A stretch of DNA of 35,009 bases from Oscillospiraceae bacterium. Lineage in GTDB: Bacteria; Bacillota; Clostridia; Oscillospirales; Oscillospiraceae. Under the pieces are notes generated by a model. The model saw only the letters and a list, made by a program, of their open reading frames with translations. It was not told where the DNA came from and searched no databases. Position 1 is the first letter of the stretch; each line of letters begins with the position of its first letter. Positions 14,984 through 23,139 of this stretch are shown here, piece after piece. A program made the translations under genes and the position numbers. The stretch is taken from contig SVKZ01000011.1 in NCBI GenBank assembly GCA_015068165.1, positions 1 through 35,009 on the forward strand. The letters are read 5' to 3'.

Positions 14984-15012
14984 ATCCTATCATAACACAG
15001 CTTTGTGAACAA
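14984..15012 (-). promoter_or_regulatory. Possible promoter of the DUF5685-DnaJ pair
   Basis: Minus strand TTGTTC (15007-15012), 17 bp, TAGGAT (14984-14989), about 27 bp upstream of the start. Both boxes are imperfect, so the call is moderate. Confidence 0.5.
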
Positions 15013-15024
15013 GGGGTAAATTTT

Positions 15025-15825
15025 TTAATCTTTTTTGCTCTTTATAAGATAAACATTCAATGCGCCGCCGTAAAACACAATACTGATACAGCAGTAAAGC
15101 CACAGCATACTCAGCGCAACGCCGTAAACGGAGCCGTAAATGCTGGAATAGATAGCAAAATGCTCCACATAAGCGGAATAAATGTCGGAAAAGACCAGCC
15201 AGCCAGAAGAGGCCAGCAACGCACCGGGCAAGCTGTCCATCAGGCTGTTTCGGCGGTTCGGCAAAACCATAAATACCGCCGTAAACACAGCCGTCTGCAA
15301 GCCCAGCAACAGGAAAAACCGCAAATCAAAAAATCCGTTCAGCAAGTCCATCACCGGAAGTAGGGTCAGGATTTCCGTGCCGAATACATGAAGCGCCATT
15401 GTGGCAATTAGTACCAAAAGAAACAAAAAGGTGTAAATGAGACTAATGGACCGGGTATAAAAATAGCCCCGATTCTCCCGGACACCGTAGATGGTGTTCA
15501 GCCCTGTCAACAGTCCGTAAACCCCCCGGCTGGCAGACCACAGGGCGGTAATAGCGGAAAAGGACAGGATGCCACCGGTAGTTCCCTGATAAGCAAGAAC
15601 CACCAAACGTTTTGCCGCCGGGAACAGGGCCTCCGGAACCACTCCGCGGATCGCCCCAGTAAGAACTTCCACCTCCAAGCCTGCATAGCGCAGTAAGCTC
15701 AAAAGCAAAATCAGAGAGGGAAATGCCGATAAAATTAAGAAATACCCGGCATAGGAAGCATATACCGGCACTTTTAAGGAATTTACATATTGAATTGCCG
15801 CATAAAGCTTTTTGATAAAATCCAT
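15025..15825 (-). CDS. YihY/BrkB family inner-membrane protein
   Basis: A 266-residue integral membrane protein with about six hydrophobic segments and the YihY/virulence factor BrkB family signature: an early AGYFLILSAFPSLILLLSLL helix, ITALWSASRGVYGLL, and a final helix pair ending YGGALNVYLIKSKKD. The family is widespread, was once misannotated as RNase BN, and its function is unknown; transport or envelope roles are proposed. The start at 15825 is seven bases after AGGGAGG, while the ATG two codons earlier sits inside the ribosome site. It is a single-gene unit; a promoter lies between it and a pair of palindromic repeats. Confidence 0.88.
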   Translation of the reverse strand: MDFIKKLYAAIQYVNSLKVPVYASYAGYFLILSAFPSLILLLSLLRYAGLEVEVLTGAIRGVVPEALFPAAKRLVVLAYQGTTGGILSFSAITALWSASRGVYGLLTGLNTIYGVRENRGYFYTRSISLIYTFLFLLVLIATMALHVFGTEILTLLPVMDLLNGFFDLRFFLLLGLQTAVFTAVFMVLPNRRNSLMDSLPGALLASSGWLVFSDIYSAYVEHFAIYSSIYGSVYGVALSMLWLYCCISIVFYGGALNVYLIKSKKD

Positions 15826-15841
15826 TTCCATCCCTCCCTGT

Positions 15842-15869
15842 ATATTAACTTCCCCGTTTCTCCAGTCAA
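15842..15869 (-). promoter_or_regulatory. Possible promoter of the YihY gene
   Basis: Minus strand TTGACT (15864-15869), 16 bp, TAATAT (15842-15847). It lies just four bases from the edge of the neighbouring repeat copy, so the repeat seems to have inserted upstream without disrupting the promoter. Confidence 0.55.
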
Positions 15870-15873
15870 TAAT

Positions 15874-15923
15874 ACCTTCCCCTTTGGGGAATGTGGCTGC
15901 CCGAACGGGCAGTCGGATGAGGT
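15874..15923 (-). repeat. ACCTCATCC / CCTTCCCC palindromic repeat, inverted copy
   Basis: Read on the minus strand this is ACCTCATCC, a variable hairpin (CTGCCCG/CGGGCAG), then TTCCCCAAAGGGGAAGGT. The last part is itself a hairpin with an AAA loop. It pairs as an inverted copy with 15976-16019 and matches a third copy at 28922-28970. Confidence 0.75.
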
Positions 15924-15975
15924 ATAAAATGTCCTTCCTTATTCATAAATGCTTTAGAAAACAAAAGGTTGTGAA

Positions 15976-16019
15976 ACCTCATCCACCGCAAGCGGTCCCC
16001 CTTCCCCAAAGGGGAAGGT
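15976..16019 (+). repeat. ACCTCATCC / CCTTCCCC palindromic repeat, direct copy
   Basis: ACCTCATCC, a small hairpin (ACCGC-AAG-CGGT), then CCTTCCCCAAAGGGGAAGGT. The ends match the other two copies while the internal hairpin differs, so the stem is conserved as a structure and not as a sequence. With the inverted copy at 15874 it brackets about 50 bp of AT-rich DNA. Confidence 0.75.
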
Positions 16020-16032
16020 TTGCCTTTAACAT

Positions 16033-16067
16033 AAAAACCGACCGACAGAGCGTTCTCTATCGGTCGG
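16033..16067 (-). terminator. Terminator of the asp23-fakA unit
   Basis: CCGACCGA(C/T)AGAG arms pair around a CGTT loop in a stem of about 13 pairs, followed on the minus strand by TTTTT. It lies 16 bases past the fakA stop. Confidence 0.9.
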
Positions 16068-16082
16068 CCTGTATTATTTAGT

Positions 16083-17711
16083 TTATTCAGCGGAGATCAG
16101 GTAATAGTACACCGGCTGTCCACCGCAAATAAGATTTACATCTGCATTGGGGCAAATCTGCCGGAACAAATCCGCAGCCTTCTTTGCGTGCTTTTCCTGA
16201 ATGTCCTGGCCATAGTAGATAGTAATGAATTCCTTGCCGGTATCCCGCACCTTTTCCGCCAACGCACGGAGAAGAACCTTAATATCCCGGCTGGTGCCAA
16301 AGAGGGCGCTGCCGTAGATGGCAAGATAGTCGCCTTCGTGGATATCGTGGCCGTCGAAATCGGAATTCCGGGCGGCATAGGTGATCTGCATTGTATCTAC
16401 TGTACCCAGCACTTCATTCATTGCTTCCGTGTTTTCTTCCACAGAACCTTCGGTGTTAAAGGACAGCATTGCCGTTACGCCCTGGGGGACGGTCTTGCTG
16501 GGGATTACGATTACATTCTTGGGAGTCAGAGCGTTTACCTGCTCTGCAGCCATAATAATATTTTTGTTGTTAGGCAGTACGAACACCGTTTCCGCTGGAA
16601 CGGTATTGACGACTTCCAAAATATCCTGGGTGCTGGGGTTCATCGTCTGACCGCCGGAGATCACACCGTCTACGCCCAAATTGGAGAAAACCTCTGCAAG
16701 ACCGGCGCCGGCGCAAACCGTAACCACACCCACAGGCTTTTCCGGCTCAGCGATCTTGGGCGCAAGTTCCTTCTCGCTCATCACCTTTTCGGTATGCTGC
16801 AGGCGCATATTCTCAATTTTTACCGTTACAAAGCTGCCGTAGTCCATTGCTTCGTGGAGCGCCTTGCCGGGATCGTTGGTGTGCACGTGAACCTTGATAA
16901 TTTCCTCATCGTCCACAACTACCAGGCTATCACCGATGCTACTGAGGAATTCCCGGAGCTTATCGGGGTCGTCCTGATTTTCACGGGAGATAATGAACTC
17001 GGTGCAGTAGGTGAAGGTGATGTCCTCGGTATCAAAATCAGAGAAATCCGCCTGCTCCTTGGCGTCTGCCACGCCGCCCTCAGGCGCGATCACATCCTCG
17101 CCCCGCAGCGCTGCGTCCATAGCCTCCAGCGCCAGCAGCCAGCCTTTACCGCCGGCATCCACAACGCCGGCCTTTTTCAGGACAGGGTTCATATTGGTGG
17201 TATTTGCCAGAGCAACCTTGGCTTCTTCAATAGCTGCCTGATGGACAAACTCAATGTGGTTGTTCTCCTGAGCTGCCTGACGCGCCTTGGCAGCAGCCAG
17301 ACGGGCAACGGTCAGAATTGTGCCTTCCGCAGGCTTCATAACTGCCTTATAAGCGGCATCCACGCCTTCCTGCAGTGCATCTGCCCACAGAACACCGTCG
17401 CAATGATCAGCACCTTTGAGTTTCTTGGAAATGCCACGGAACAGCAGAGAAAGGATAACACCTGAGTTACCTCTTGCACCCCGCAGCATTGCGGAAGCCG
17501 CAACAGATGCCACCTTGTCCAAAGAGGGGTCCTCGGTCTTTCTCAGGTCGCTGGCAGCTGCGTTAATGGTCATAGACATATTGGTGCCGGTATCGCCGTC
17601 GGGAACAGGGAAAACGTTCAGCTCGTTAAGCTTCTGCTTGTTTATCTCAATGGATGCTGCTGCGCTGATGATAAGTCTGCGCAGGTCTGCACCGTTAATT
17701 ATCTGTTTCAC
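16083..17711 (-). CDS. fakA: DAK2-domain fatty acid kinase-type protein
   Basis: The 542-residue cytosolic protein matches FakA/YloV. The N-terminal Dak2 domain (residues 1-205) carries the Mg-ATP motif PVPDGDTGTNM with Asp38 and Asp40, and GARGNSGVILS; a central and a C-terminal DegV-like domain follow (VTVCAGAGLAEVFSNLGVD). In staphylococci FakA phosphorylates fatty acids presented by a FakB (DegV) protein, feeding exogenous acids into phospholipid synthesis. No fakB is in the window. The GTG start at 17711 is preceded by GGAGG. It follows asp23 by 17 bp, the conserved asp23-fakA order of Firmicutes. Confidence 0.92.
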   Translation of the reverse strand: MKQIINGADLRRLIISAAASIEINKQKLNELNVFPVPDGDTGTNMSMTINAAASDLRKTEDPSLDKVASVAASAMLRGARGNSGVILSLLFRGISKKLKGADHCDGVLWADALQEGVDAAYKAVMKPAEGTILTVARLAAAKARQAAQENNHIEFVHQAAIEEAKVALANTTNMNPVLKKAGVVDAGGKGWLLALEAMDAALRGEDVIAPEGGVADAKEQADFSDFDTEDITFTYCTEFIISRENQDDPDKLREFLSSIGDSLVVVDDEEIIKVHVHTNDPGKALHEAMDYGSFVTVKIENMRLQHTEKVMSEKELAPKIAEPEKPVGVVTVCAGAGLAEVFSNLGVDGVISGGQTMNPSTQDILEVVNTVPAETVFVLPNNKNIIMAAEQVNALTPKNVIVIPSKTVPQGVTAMLSFNTEGSVEENTEAMNEVLGTVDTMQITYAARNSDFDGHDIHEGDYLAIYGSALFGTSRDIKVLLRALAEKVRDTGKEFITIYYGQDIQEKHAKKAADLFRQICPNADVNLICGGQPVYYYLISAE

Positions 17712-17728
17712 TGGTAAATACCTCCGTT

Positions 17729-18082
17729 TTATCCGGCCATCATCGAGTCGATGTAGACATTTACATCCCGTACTTCCGTGCCGGTGCATTTATTGACTAC
17801 ATAACGCACCTCGGAAATAATGGATGCGCCCACAGCGGTAAGATTCACACCGCAGTCCACCATAATGTGCAGGTCGATGGAAATGGCGCCATCCTCGTGG
17901 AACTCTACCCGGACGCCCTTGCTCATAGATTCTTTCCGAAGCAGGTGGTACAGTCCGTCGCTGACAGAGCGGGCGACCATACCCTTAACACCGAAGCAGT
18001 TAGATGCGGCTGTGCCGGCAATGTCGGTGTAAACGCTTGTGCTTACGCAGATCTGGCCGTTTTCATTGGTTTGACTGATCAT
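17729..18082 (-). CDS. Asp23/Gls24 family envelope stress protein
   Basis: A 117-residue Asp23/Gls24 (YloU-like) protein. Typical features are the early VSTSVYTDIAGTAASNCFGVKGM segment, an amphipathic middle (VRVEFHEDGAISIDLHIMVDCGVNL) and the closing VRDVNVYIDSM. Family members associate with the membrane or affect cell-envelope and alkaline stress responses; the molecular mechanism is unclear. GGAGG lies upstream of the ATG. It sits 33 bp after gpmI and directly before fakA, and I see no promoter in the short gap, so transcription probably reads through from gpmI. Confidence 0.9.
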   Translation of the reverse strand: MISQTNENGQICVSTSVYTDIAGTAASNCFGVKGMVARSVSDGLYHLLRKESMSKGVRVEFHEDGAISIDLHIMVDCGVNLTAVGASIISEVRYVVNKCTGTEVRDVNVYIDSMMAG

Positions 18083-18115
18083 AGCAATTCCTCCATATAA
18101 AATAAATCGTGGGGG

Positions 18116-19678
18116 TTAGATAATGCTTTCTTCCCAGCAAGCAGGAGCAGCAAGGCCCAGCAGCTTTGCGACAGTAGGTGCCACATTGGCAAGACCGAAG
18201 GCACCATCCTTGACGGAGAAGGTTTTTTCTTTGTCGTAAATGATGAAAGGTACGGCATTGAGGGAGTGGGCAGTACGCACCGCTTCCTTGCCCTTGCTGA
18301 CTTCGATCATCTGATCGGCATTGCCGTGGTCAGCGGTGATCAGCAGCGTATAGCCGTACTTGTCTGCAGCTTCCTTAATCGCCTTCAGGCTGTTATCCAC
18401 GCACTCCATTGCGTAAACAACCGCATCCATCACGCCGGTATGACCAACCATATCACCGTTGGGGAAGTTACAGCGCAGGAACTGATACTTGCCGGAGGCC
18501 ATTGCCTCTACCATCTTTTCCGTAATTTCCTTGGATTTCATAGCCGGTGCCTGCTCAAAGGGAATTACATCGGAGGGAATCTCTTCGTAGGTTTCCAGCG
18601 CCTCGCAAACCTTGCCGGAACGGTTGCCGTTCCAGAAATAGGTAACGTGGCCGTATTTCTGTGTCTCAGACACAGCATACTCAGAAATACCGGCAGCGCA
18701 GAGAACCTCGGTCAGGGTATTGGTAATCACGGGGGGCTGCACCAGGTAATTTTCAGGAATGTTCAAATCGCCGTCGTACTGGAGCATTCCGGCAAACTTT
18801 ACGCCTGTGTAATCGCCACGGTCAAACTTATCGAAATCCTTGCGGTCAAATGCCAAAGAAATCTCCTGGGCGCGGTCGCCGCGGAAGTTGAACAGAATTA
18901 CGCTGTCGCCGTTGCAGATTTTTGCAACGGGCTCGCCGTTTCTCGCCACTACGAATGCAGGCAGGTCCTGGTCGATACAGCCGGTCTCAGCGCGATAGAC
19001 TTCAATAGCTTCTTTGGCAGAAGCGAATTGACGGCCGATACCCTGTACGTGGGTACGCCAGCCCTTTTCCACCATTGCCCAGTTGGCTTCATACCGGTCC
19101 ATGGTTACCTGCATACGGCCGCCGCCGGAAGCAATGGCATAATCACAGCCGTCTTCCCGGAGAGATGCCAGAAGCGTTTCCAGCTGTTCCACATAGGTAA
19201 GGGCGGAGGTAGCAGGTACATCACGACCGTCCAGCAAAATGTGGCAGTAAGCCTTTTTGACGCCCTCTGCCTTTGCCTGCTTCAAAAGTGCCATCAGGTG
19301 GGCAATGTTGGAGTGAACATTGCCGTCGGACAGCAGACCGATAAAGTGCATTGCCCTGCCGTCTTTGGCGTTTGCCACCAGCTCCTTCCAGGTGCTGGAT
19401 GCAAACAGCACGCCATTTTCAATAGACTCGCCTACCAGCTTTGCGCCCTGAGAGTAAACCTGACCGCAGCCGAGGGCATTATGACCAACCTCAGAGTTGC
19501 CCATATCGTCATCAGAGGGCAGGCCTACGGCTGTGCCGTGGGCTTTCAGGTAGGTATGGGGGCAGGTTGCCAAAAGGTTATCCAGCGTAGGGGTTTTTGC
19601 TACGGCAACAGCATCACCTTTGCCGCCATCGCCCTTGCCTACACCGTCCATAATTACAAGTACAATCGGTTTTTCCAT
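18116..19678 (-). CDS. gpmI: Cofactor-independent phosphoglycerate mutase
   Basis: GpmI is the Mn-dependent glycolytic/gluconeogenic enzyme that interconverts 3- and 2-phosphoglycerate. The 520-residue protein belongs to the alkaline phosphatase superfamily: an N-terminal metal-binding VIMDGVG, the catalytic serine in MGNSEVGHN (Ser62, the standard position), FNFRGDRAQE, and the late metal ligands in NFPNGDMVGHTG and ITADHGNAD. The ATG at 19678 follows GGAGG; a longer upstream frame is not used. The length is typical (about 510). A 17-bp-spaced promoter lies upstream, and asp23-fakA follow. Confidence 0.96.
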   Translation of the reverse strand: MEKPIVLVIMDGVGKGDGGKGDAVAVAKTPTLDNLLATCPHTYLKAHGTAVGLPSDDDMGNSEVGHNALGCGQVYSQGAKLVGESIENGVLFASSTWKELVANAKDGRAMHFIGLLSDGNVHSNIAHLMALLKQAKAEGVKKAYCHILLDGRDVPATSALTYVEQLETLLASLREDGCDYAIASGGGRMQVTMDRYEANWAMVEKGWRTHVQGIGRQFASAKEAIEVYRAETGCIDQDLPAFVVARNGEPVAKICNGDSVILFNFRGDRAQEISLAFDRKDFDKFDRGDYTGVKFAGMLQYDGDLNIPENYLVQPPVITNTLTEVLCAAGISEYAVSETQKYGHVTYFWNGNRSGKVCEALETYEEIPSDVIPFEQAPAMKSKEITEKMVEAMASGKYQFLRCNFPNGDMVGHTGVMDAVVYAMECVDNSLKAIKEAADKYGYTLLITADHGNADQMIEVSKGKEAVRTAHSLNAVPFIIYDKEKTFSVKDGAFGLANVAPTVAKLLGLAAPACWEESII

Positions 19679-19735
19679 AAACGGAGACCTCCAGAATCCT
19701 CTATAGTATATAATGTGCATAGTTTTAATTGTATT

Positions 19736-19764
19736 ATTTTACTACATTTTTATGAAAGTTGCAA
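19736..19764 (-). promoter_or_regulatory. Sigma-A promoter of gpmI
   Basis: Minus strand TTGCAA (19759-19764), 17 bp, TAAAAT (19736-19741), about 57 bp upstream of the start codon. Confidence 0.72.
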
Positions 19765-19796
19765 CTACTGTTTTCCTTTTTTGTCCAATGTAACAA

Positions 19797-19847
19797 AACA
19801 TTCCCTGCCAAAAAGCAGAATCTTTCCTGCTTTTGACAGAGAATGTT
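19797..19847 (-). terminator. Long hairpin terminator after recG
   Basis: AACATTCTCTGTCAAAAGCAG and a matching downstream arm form an imperfect stem of about 21 pairs around an eight-base loop, followed on the minus strand by TTTTGTT. The T tract is weak but the position, 34 bases past the recG stop, fits. Confidence 0.7.
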
Positions 19848-19880
19848 TAAGAAACGTTAAGAAAACCGCTTTAATATACT

Positions 19881-21929
19881 TTAATTCATCGTTCCTTGGC
19901 TGCGGCGGAAAAGTTCCCCGATTCGGCGGCGCAGGGTTTCTGCCTCCGGGGTATCCTCTGTACCCATCTCCTCAATCCACCGGGCAGAAGCCGCCTGGGC
20001 CTGCTTTAGTGTTTTCAGGTCGCAGGCTAAGTTTGCCACCCGGAAAACCGGCAGGCCGGACTGCCGGGAGCCAAAGAAATCCCCTGGTCCCCGCAAACGC
20101 AAATCCTCCTCCGCAATGCGGAAGCCGTCGTTGGTATTACAAAGTGCCTTTAACCGGGCAAGGGTTTCTGGGTTTTTGTTTTGCGATGTGAGGATGCAAT
20201 AGCTTTTCGCACTGCCACGGCCTACCCGGCCCCGCAGCTGATGAAGCTGGGAAAGGCCGAACCGGTCTGCGTCCTCAATGACCATAAGGGTTGCATTGGG
20301 TACATCCACGCCAACCTCAATCACCGTGGTTGCTACCAAAATATCGGCTTTCCCTGCGGCAAAATCTGCCATAACCGCTTCTTTCTGGCCGCTTTTCATC
20401 TGCCCGTGAATAAGAGAAACCCGTAAATCCGGGAAAACCGTCTGTTGCAGGGTCTCTGCCCAAACAGATGCCGCCTTAATATCCAGCTCTTCCGCTTCTT
20501 CCACTGCCGGGCAGACCACAAAGCTCTGGTGGCCTTCCTCTGCCTGTTTGCGGATAAAGGCATTGATCCGGGCGCGCATTTTTTCACTTACCAAAAAAGT
20601 ATCCACCTTCTGCCGACCGGGAGGCAGCTCATCTAAAATGGATACATCCAGATCTCCGTACATAATCAGCGCCAACGTCCTTGGGATCGGCGTTGCAGAC
20701 ATTACCAAAAGGTGGGGTGCTGTTCCCTTTGACGCAAGTGCCGAACGCTGGGCAACGCCAAAGCGGTGCTGTTCATCCGCCACCACAAGCCCCAACCGGG
20801 CAAAAGCGGAGCTTTCTGAAATCAGGGCGTGGGTGCCGATAATTAAATCCGCTCCGCCGGAGGCCATTTCCTCCCGGACTTCTTTTTTCTCCTTAGCGGT
20901 CATTCCGCCGGTAAGAAGCTTTACCCGGACACCCAAAGGCGAAAGGAGCCGGGAAAGACCGGTATAATGCTGTTCCGCCAAAATTTCTGTCGGCGCCATT
21001 AACGCTGCCTGCTGACCGTTTTGTACTGCCAAATAAGCGGCGGCCGCCGCTACCATGGTTTTACCGCTACCCACATCGCCTTGCAGTAATCGGTTCATAG
21101 GCTTTCCGCTTTGCATATCGGAAAGAATTTCTCCAATTGCCCGTTGCTGTGCCCCGGTGAGGGCAAAGGGCAGGGATGTATAAAAAGGCGACAAATCGCC
21201 CTTTTGATAGGGCGCAACCGCTTTTTGCTCCCGGCTGGCGCGCATCAGGCTAAGGCCTGCGGAAAAAACAAAAAATTCTTCAAAAATCAGCCGCCGCTTG
21301 GCAAGCTCCGCTTCTTCCATAGAAGCCGGCATATGGATCGCCTGATAAGCCCGTTCTGCCGGCAAAATCCCATACTGCCGGCGAATTTCCTCCGGAATAA
21401 TTTCCCGGGGCGTATCGCAGACCGCCATTGCCTGCCGGATGGTCTTAATCATCGTGGCATTGGAAATACCTGCCGTCAAAGGATAAATGGGTAGCACCCG
21501 CCGGGTAACCACCGGCGCGCTGTCTATCCTCTCAAACGCAGGAGAGGTCATTTGATATCCGGCATAATCGCCGGTTAGCGTTCCGTAGAAAACATACTCG
21601 CCGCCATACTGCAGCTGTTCGGTAGTAAACTTCTGATTAAAAAAAGTAAGATTCAGCCGACCTGTATGATCCGCCACCTGCACTTTGGTAATATCCAGGC
21701 CTTTGCGGATATGATGGGTGCGGGGGGTGTTCATAACCACCGCCTTGAAGCAGGCAGGCTTATCCACTTCCAAATCCGCAATACTGACAAATCTTGTCCG
21801 ATCCTCATAGCCCCTGGGAAAATGGCAGATGAGGTCCTCCAATGTAAAAATATTCAGCGCCGCTAATTGCTTTGCTTTTGTAGGTCCAACGCCCTTTAAT
21901 ATGGTTACCGGATCAGATAGCCTTGCCAC
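19881..21929 (-). CDS. recG: ATP-dependent DNA helicase RecG
   Basis: RecG remodels stalled replication forks and recombination intermediates. The 682-residue protein has the N-terminal wedge/OB region (VTILKGVGPTKAKQLAAL...FPRGYEDRT), the Walker A GDVGSGKT, the DEQH box (VADEQHRFGV), MSATPIPRT, and the C-terminal helicase motifs including TTVIEVGVDVPNATLM and QLHQLRGRVGRG. The length is standard. The GTG start has a GGGGTGAGG ribosome site. It is monocistronic here, between a hairpin terminator and a repeat-rich spacer. Confidence 0.96.
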   Translation of the reverse strand: MARLSDPVTILKGVGPTKAKQLAALNIFTLEDLICHFPRGYEDRTRFVSIADLEVDKPACFKAVVMNTPRTHHIRKGLDITKVQVADHTGRLNLTFFNQKFTTEQLQYGGEYVFYGTLTGDYAGYQMTSPAFERIDSAPVVTRRVLPIYPLTAGISNATMIKTIRQAMAVCDTPREIIPEEIRRQYGILPAERAYQAIHMPASMEEAELAKRRLIFEEFFVFSAGLSLMRASREQKAVAPYQKGDLSPFYTSLPFALTGAQQRAIGEILSDMQSGKPMNRLLQGDVGSGKTMVAAAAAYLAVQNGQQAALMAPTEILAEQHYTGLSRLLSPLGVRVKLLTGGMTAKEKKEVREEMASGGADLIIGTHALISESSAFARLGLVVADEQHRFGVAQRSALASKGTAPHLLVMSATPIPRTLALIMYGDLDVSILDELPPGRQKVDTFLVSEKMRARINAFIRKQAEEGHQSFVVCPAVEEAEELDIKAASVWAETLQQTVFPDLRVSLIHGQMKSGQKEAVMADFAAGKADILVATTVIEVGVDVPNATLMVIEDADRFGLSQLHQLRGRVGRGSAKSYCILTSQNKNPETLARLKALCNTNDGFRIAEEDLRLRGPGDFFGSRQSGLPVFRVANLACDLKTLKQAQAASARWIEEMGTEDTPEAETLRRRIGELFRRSQGTMN

Positions 21930-21980
21930 AGAACCTCACCCCCTTTTTTATATAGTATAACATAGGTATGCAAGAGGTAC

Positions 21981-22100
21981 GAGTTGATAATTGATAGTTG
22001 ATAATTATGGTGTCGGCGATGCCGACATATTCAAAATATAGAGGCGCTTCAATGTCTCACCTGCTAAAATTATCAACTCTCAACTCTCAATTATCAATTC
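21981..22100. repeat. AT-rich inverted-repeat element (GTTGATAATT family)
   Basis: The left arm GAGTTGATAATTGATAGTTG recurs in inverted, slightly expanded form at the right end (ATCAACTCTCAACTCTCAAT and on). The interior holds a perfect small hairpin TGTCGGC-GAT-GCCGACA at about 22010-22026. The arms consist of degenerate repeats of a (T/A)GTTGA(T/G)A unit. No open frame is supported. A shorter relative with abutting arms lies at 24003-24050. Confidence 0.65.
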
Positions 22101-22151
22101 AAAGAAGCCCAAGCTACGCTTTATTACAACAAAACATCCGCCGGCAACGAG

Positions 22152-22236
22152 AGATTTTTGCGCAGATGAAGCAATTGGCCGTAGGCATACTTTGTGTATG
22201 TCAAGGCCAAAATTGCGCACATATGCACAAAAAGAT
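22152..22236. repeat. Large imperfect palindrome between recG and rpsT
   Basis: Nested complementary blocks run TTTTTG, GCAATTGGCC, CATAC, a five-base loop, then GTATG, GGCCAAAATTGC and CAAAAA, making an 85-nt cruciform-like stem with bulges. On the minus strand an open frame of about 45 codons crosses it without a stop (for example MCAILALTYTKYAYG) but has no ribosome site. It might be a structured RNA, a repeat, or a remnant of coding DNA. Confidence 0.5.
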
Positions 22237-22252
22237 CCGCTGTCAGGGTATG

Positions 22253-22285
22253 AAAAAACGCCTTCCGAATAATGTACGGAAGGCG
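22253..22285 (-). terminator. Terminator of rpsT
   Basis: CGCCTTCCG and CGGAAGGCG pair around a nine-base loop, followed on the minus strand by TTTTTT, starting 16 bases after the rpsT stop. Confidence 0.93.
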
Positions 22286-22300
22286 ATATTTTCAGAGAAA

Positions 22301-22564
22301 TCAGGCCAGCTTGTTCATCTGCAGAGCCATACTGCTTTTCTTGCGGGCAGCGGTATTCTTGTGCAGAAGACCCTTGTGCTCAGCCTTGTCGACAGCGACA
22401 ACGGCAGCCTTGTAAGCAGCTTCAGCAGCGGCACGATCGCCACCAACCAGAGCAGCCTCAAACTTCTTGATAATCGTCTTAAGCTGGGTCTTATCAGCCT
22501 TGTTCTTCTCGTATGCAACCTTAGACAGTTCCACGCGCTTCTTGGCGGACTTAATATTGGGCAT
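22301..22564 (-). CDS. rpsT: 30S ribosomal protein S20
   Basis: S20 is a small basic protein that binds 16S rRNA early in 30S assembly. The 87-residue product begins MPNIKSAKKRV and ends with the family motif GLLHKNTAARKKSSMALQMNKL. AGGAGG lies ahead of the ATG at 22564. It is a single-gene unit with its own promoter and terminator, transcribed away from the DnaA-box-like spacer. Codon use is strongly biased, as for other ribosomal genes. Confidence 0.97.
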   Translation of the reverse strand: MPNIKSAKKRVELSKVAYEKNKADKTQLKTIIKKFEAALVGGDRAAAEAAYKAAVVAVDKAEHKGLLHKNTAARKKSSMALQMNKLA

Positions 22565-22606
22565 TGTTACACCTCCTGTTCTCGTATTCGGTACATGCGC
22601 TTTCCG

Positions 22607-22635
22607 ATTATACTGCCTTTTTTTAATAAAATCAA
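22607..22635 (-). promoter_or_regulatory. Sigma-A promoter of rpsT
   Basis: Minus strand TTGATT (22630-22635), 17 bp, TATAAT (22607-22612). Transcription would start near 22600, giving a leader of about 36 nt. A run of T- and A-rich DNA directly upstream may act as an UP element. Confidence 0.85.
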
Positions 22636-22834
22636 TAGTTTTTTCAATTTTTTTATAATTTTCAAAAAAATCGGTATCTCTAAAAGAAAAATGCGCTAAA
22701 ATATGGAGAAAACTCTCTGTCAAGTACTATTTTTTCCATCTTCTTCGTCATTTTCCCTTTTGTTCGTCAAAATTAAAAAGCGAAAAATGTTGAAACTTGT
22801 CGAATTTACTTATGTAAACCAAACGGAATGTTAT

Positions 22835-22891
22835 TTATACATATATTTTCCCCAAAGCCCTTGTGGAAAAGCCTGTGGAAAATGTGGAAAA
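22835..22891. promoter_or_regulatory. Cluster of DnaA-box-like sites in an AT-rich spacer
   Basis: TGTGGAAAA (complement TTTTCCACA, fitting the DnaA box TTWTNCACA) occurs three times in the same orientation at 22862, 22874 and 22883. A one-mismatch site TTATACATA lies at 22835. A Spo0A-box core TGTCGAA lies 30 bp away at 22798. The whole spacer 22565-23218 holds no supported gene. It also contains the rpsT promoter on the left and the sigma-G-like promoter on the right. The sites could titrate DnaA, regulate, or be chance. Confidence 0.45.
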
Positions 22892-23139
22892 GTCCTTTGA
22901 TTTCACGGAGGAGACTGGGTCAACCTGCGATTTCCCCCTGTTTTCCCCAATATGCACTCCGGTTGCATAAAGTCCGGTTTTTAGAGATTTCAAAAAATTA
23001 TGTCGCCATTAAATTTCCGGGATTTTTTGAAGAAATTTAAGCAAATTGTTCGGAATTTGGAGATATGAACCAGTTTTACAAGACTGATATCCTTTTTTCT
23101 TCGTGAATTTTTGTGAATTTTTCACAAAAATATCTTGCT

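Noticed and set aside
16188-17465. Long plus-strand open frame opposite fakA
   Set aside because: It is a shadow of the fakA reading frame; fakA carries the Dak2 motifs, start signal and conserved neighbour.
18266-20191. 641-codon plus-strand open frame across gpmI and the gpmI-recG spacer
   Set aside because: It crosses a promoter and a terminator of the opposite strand and is antisense to gpmI and recG. No ribosome site or family match.
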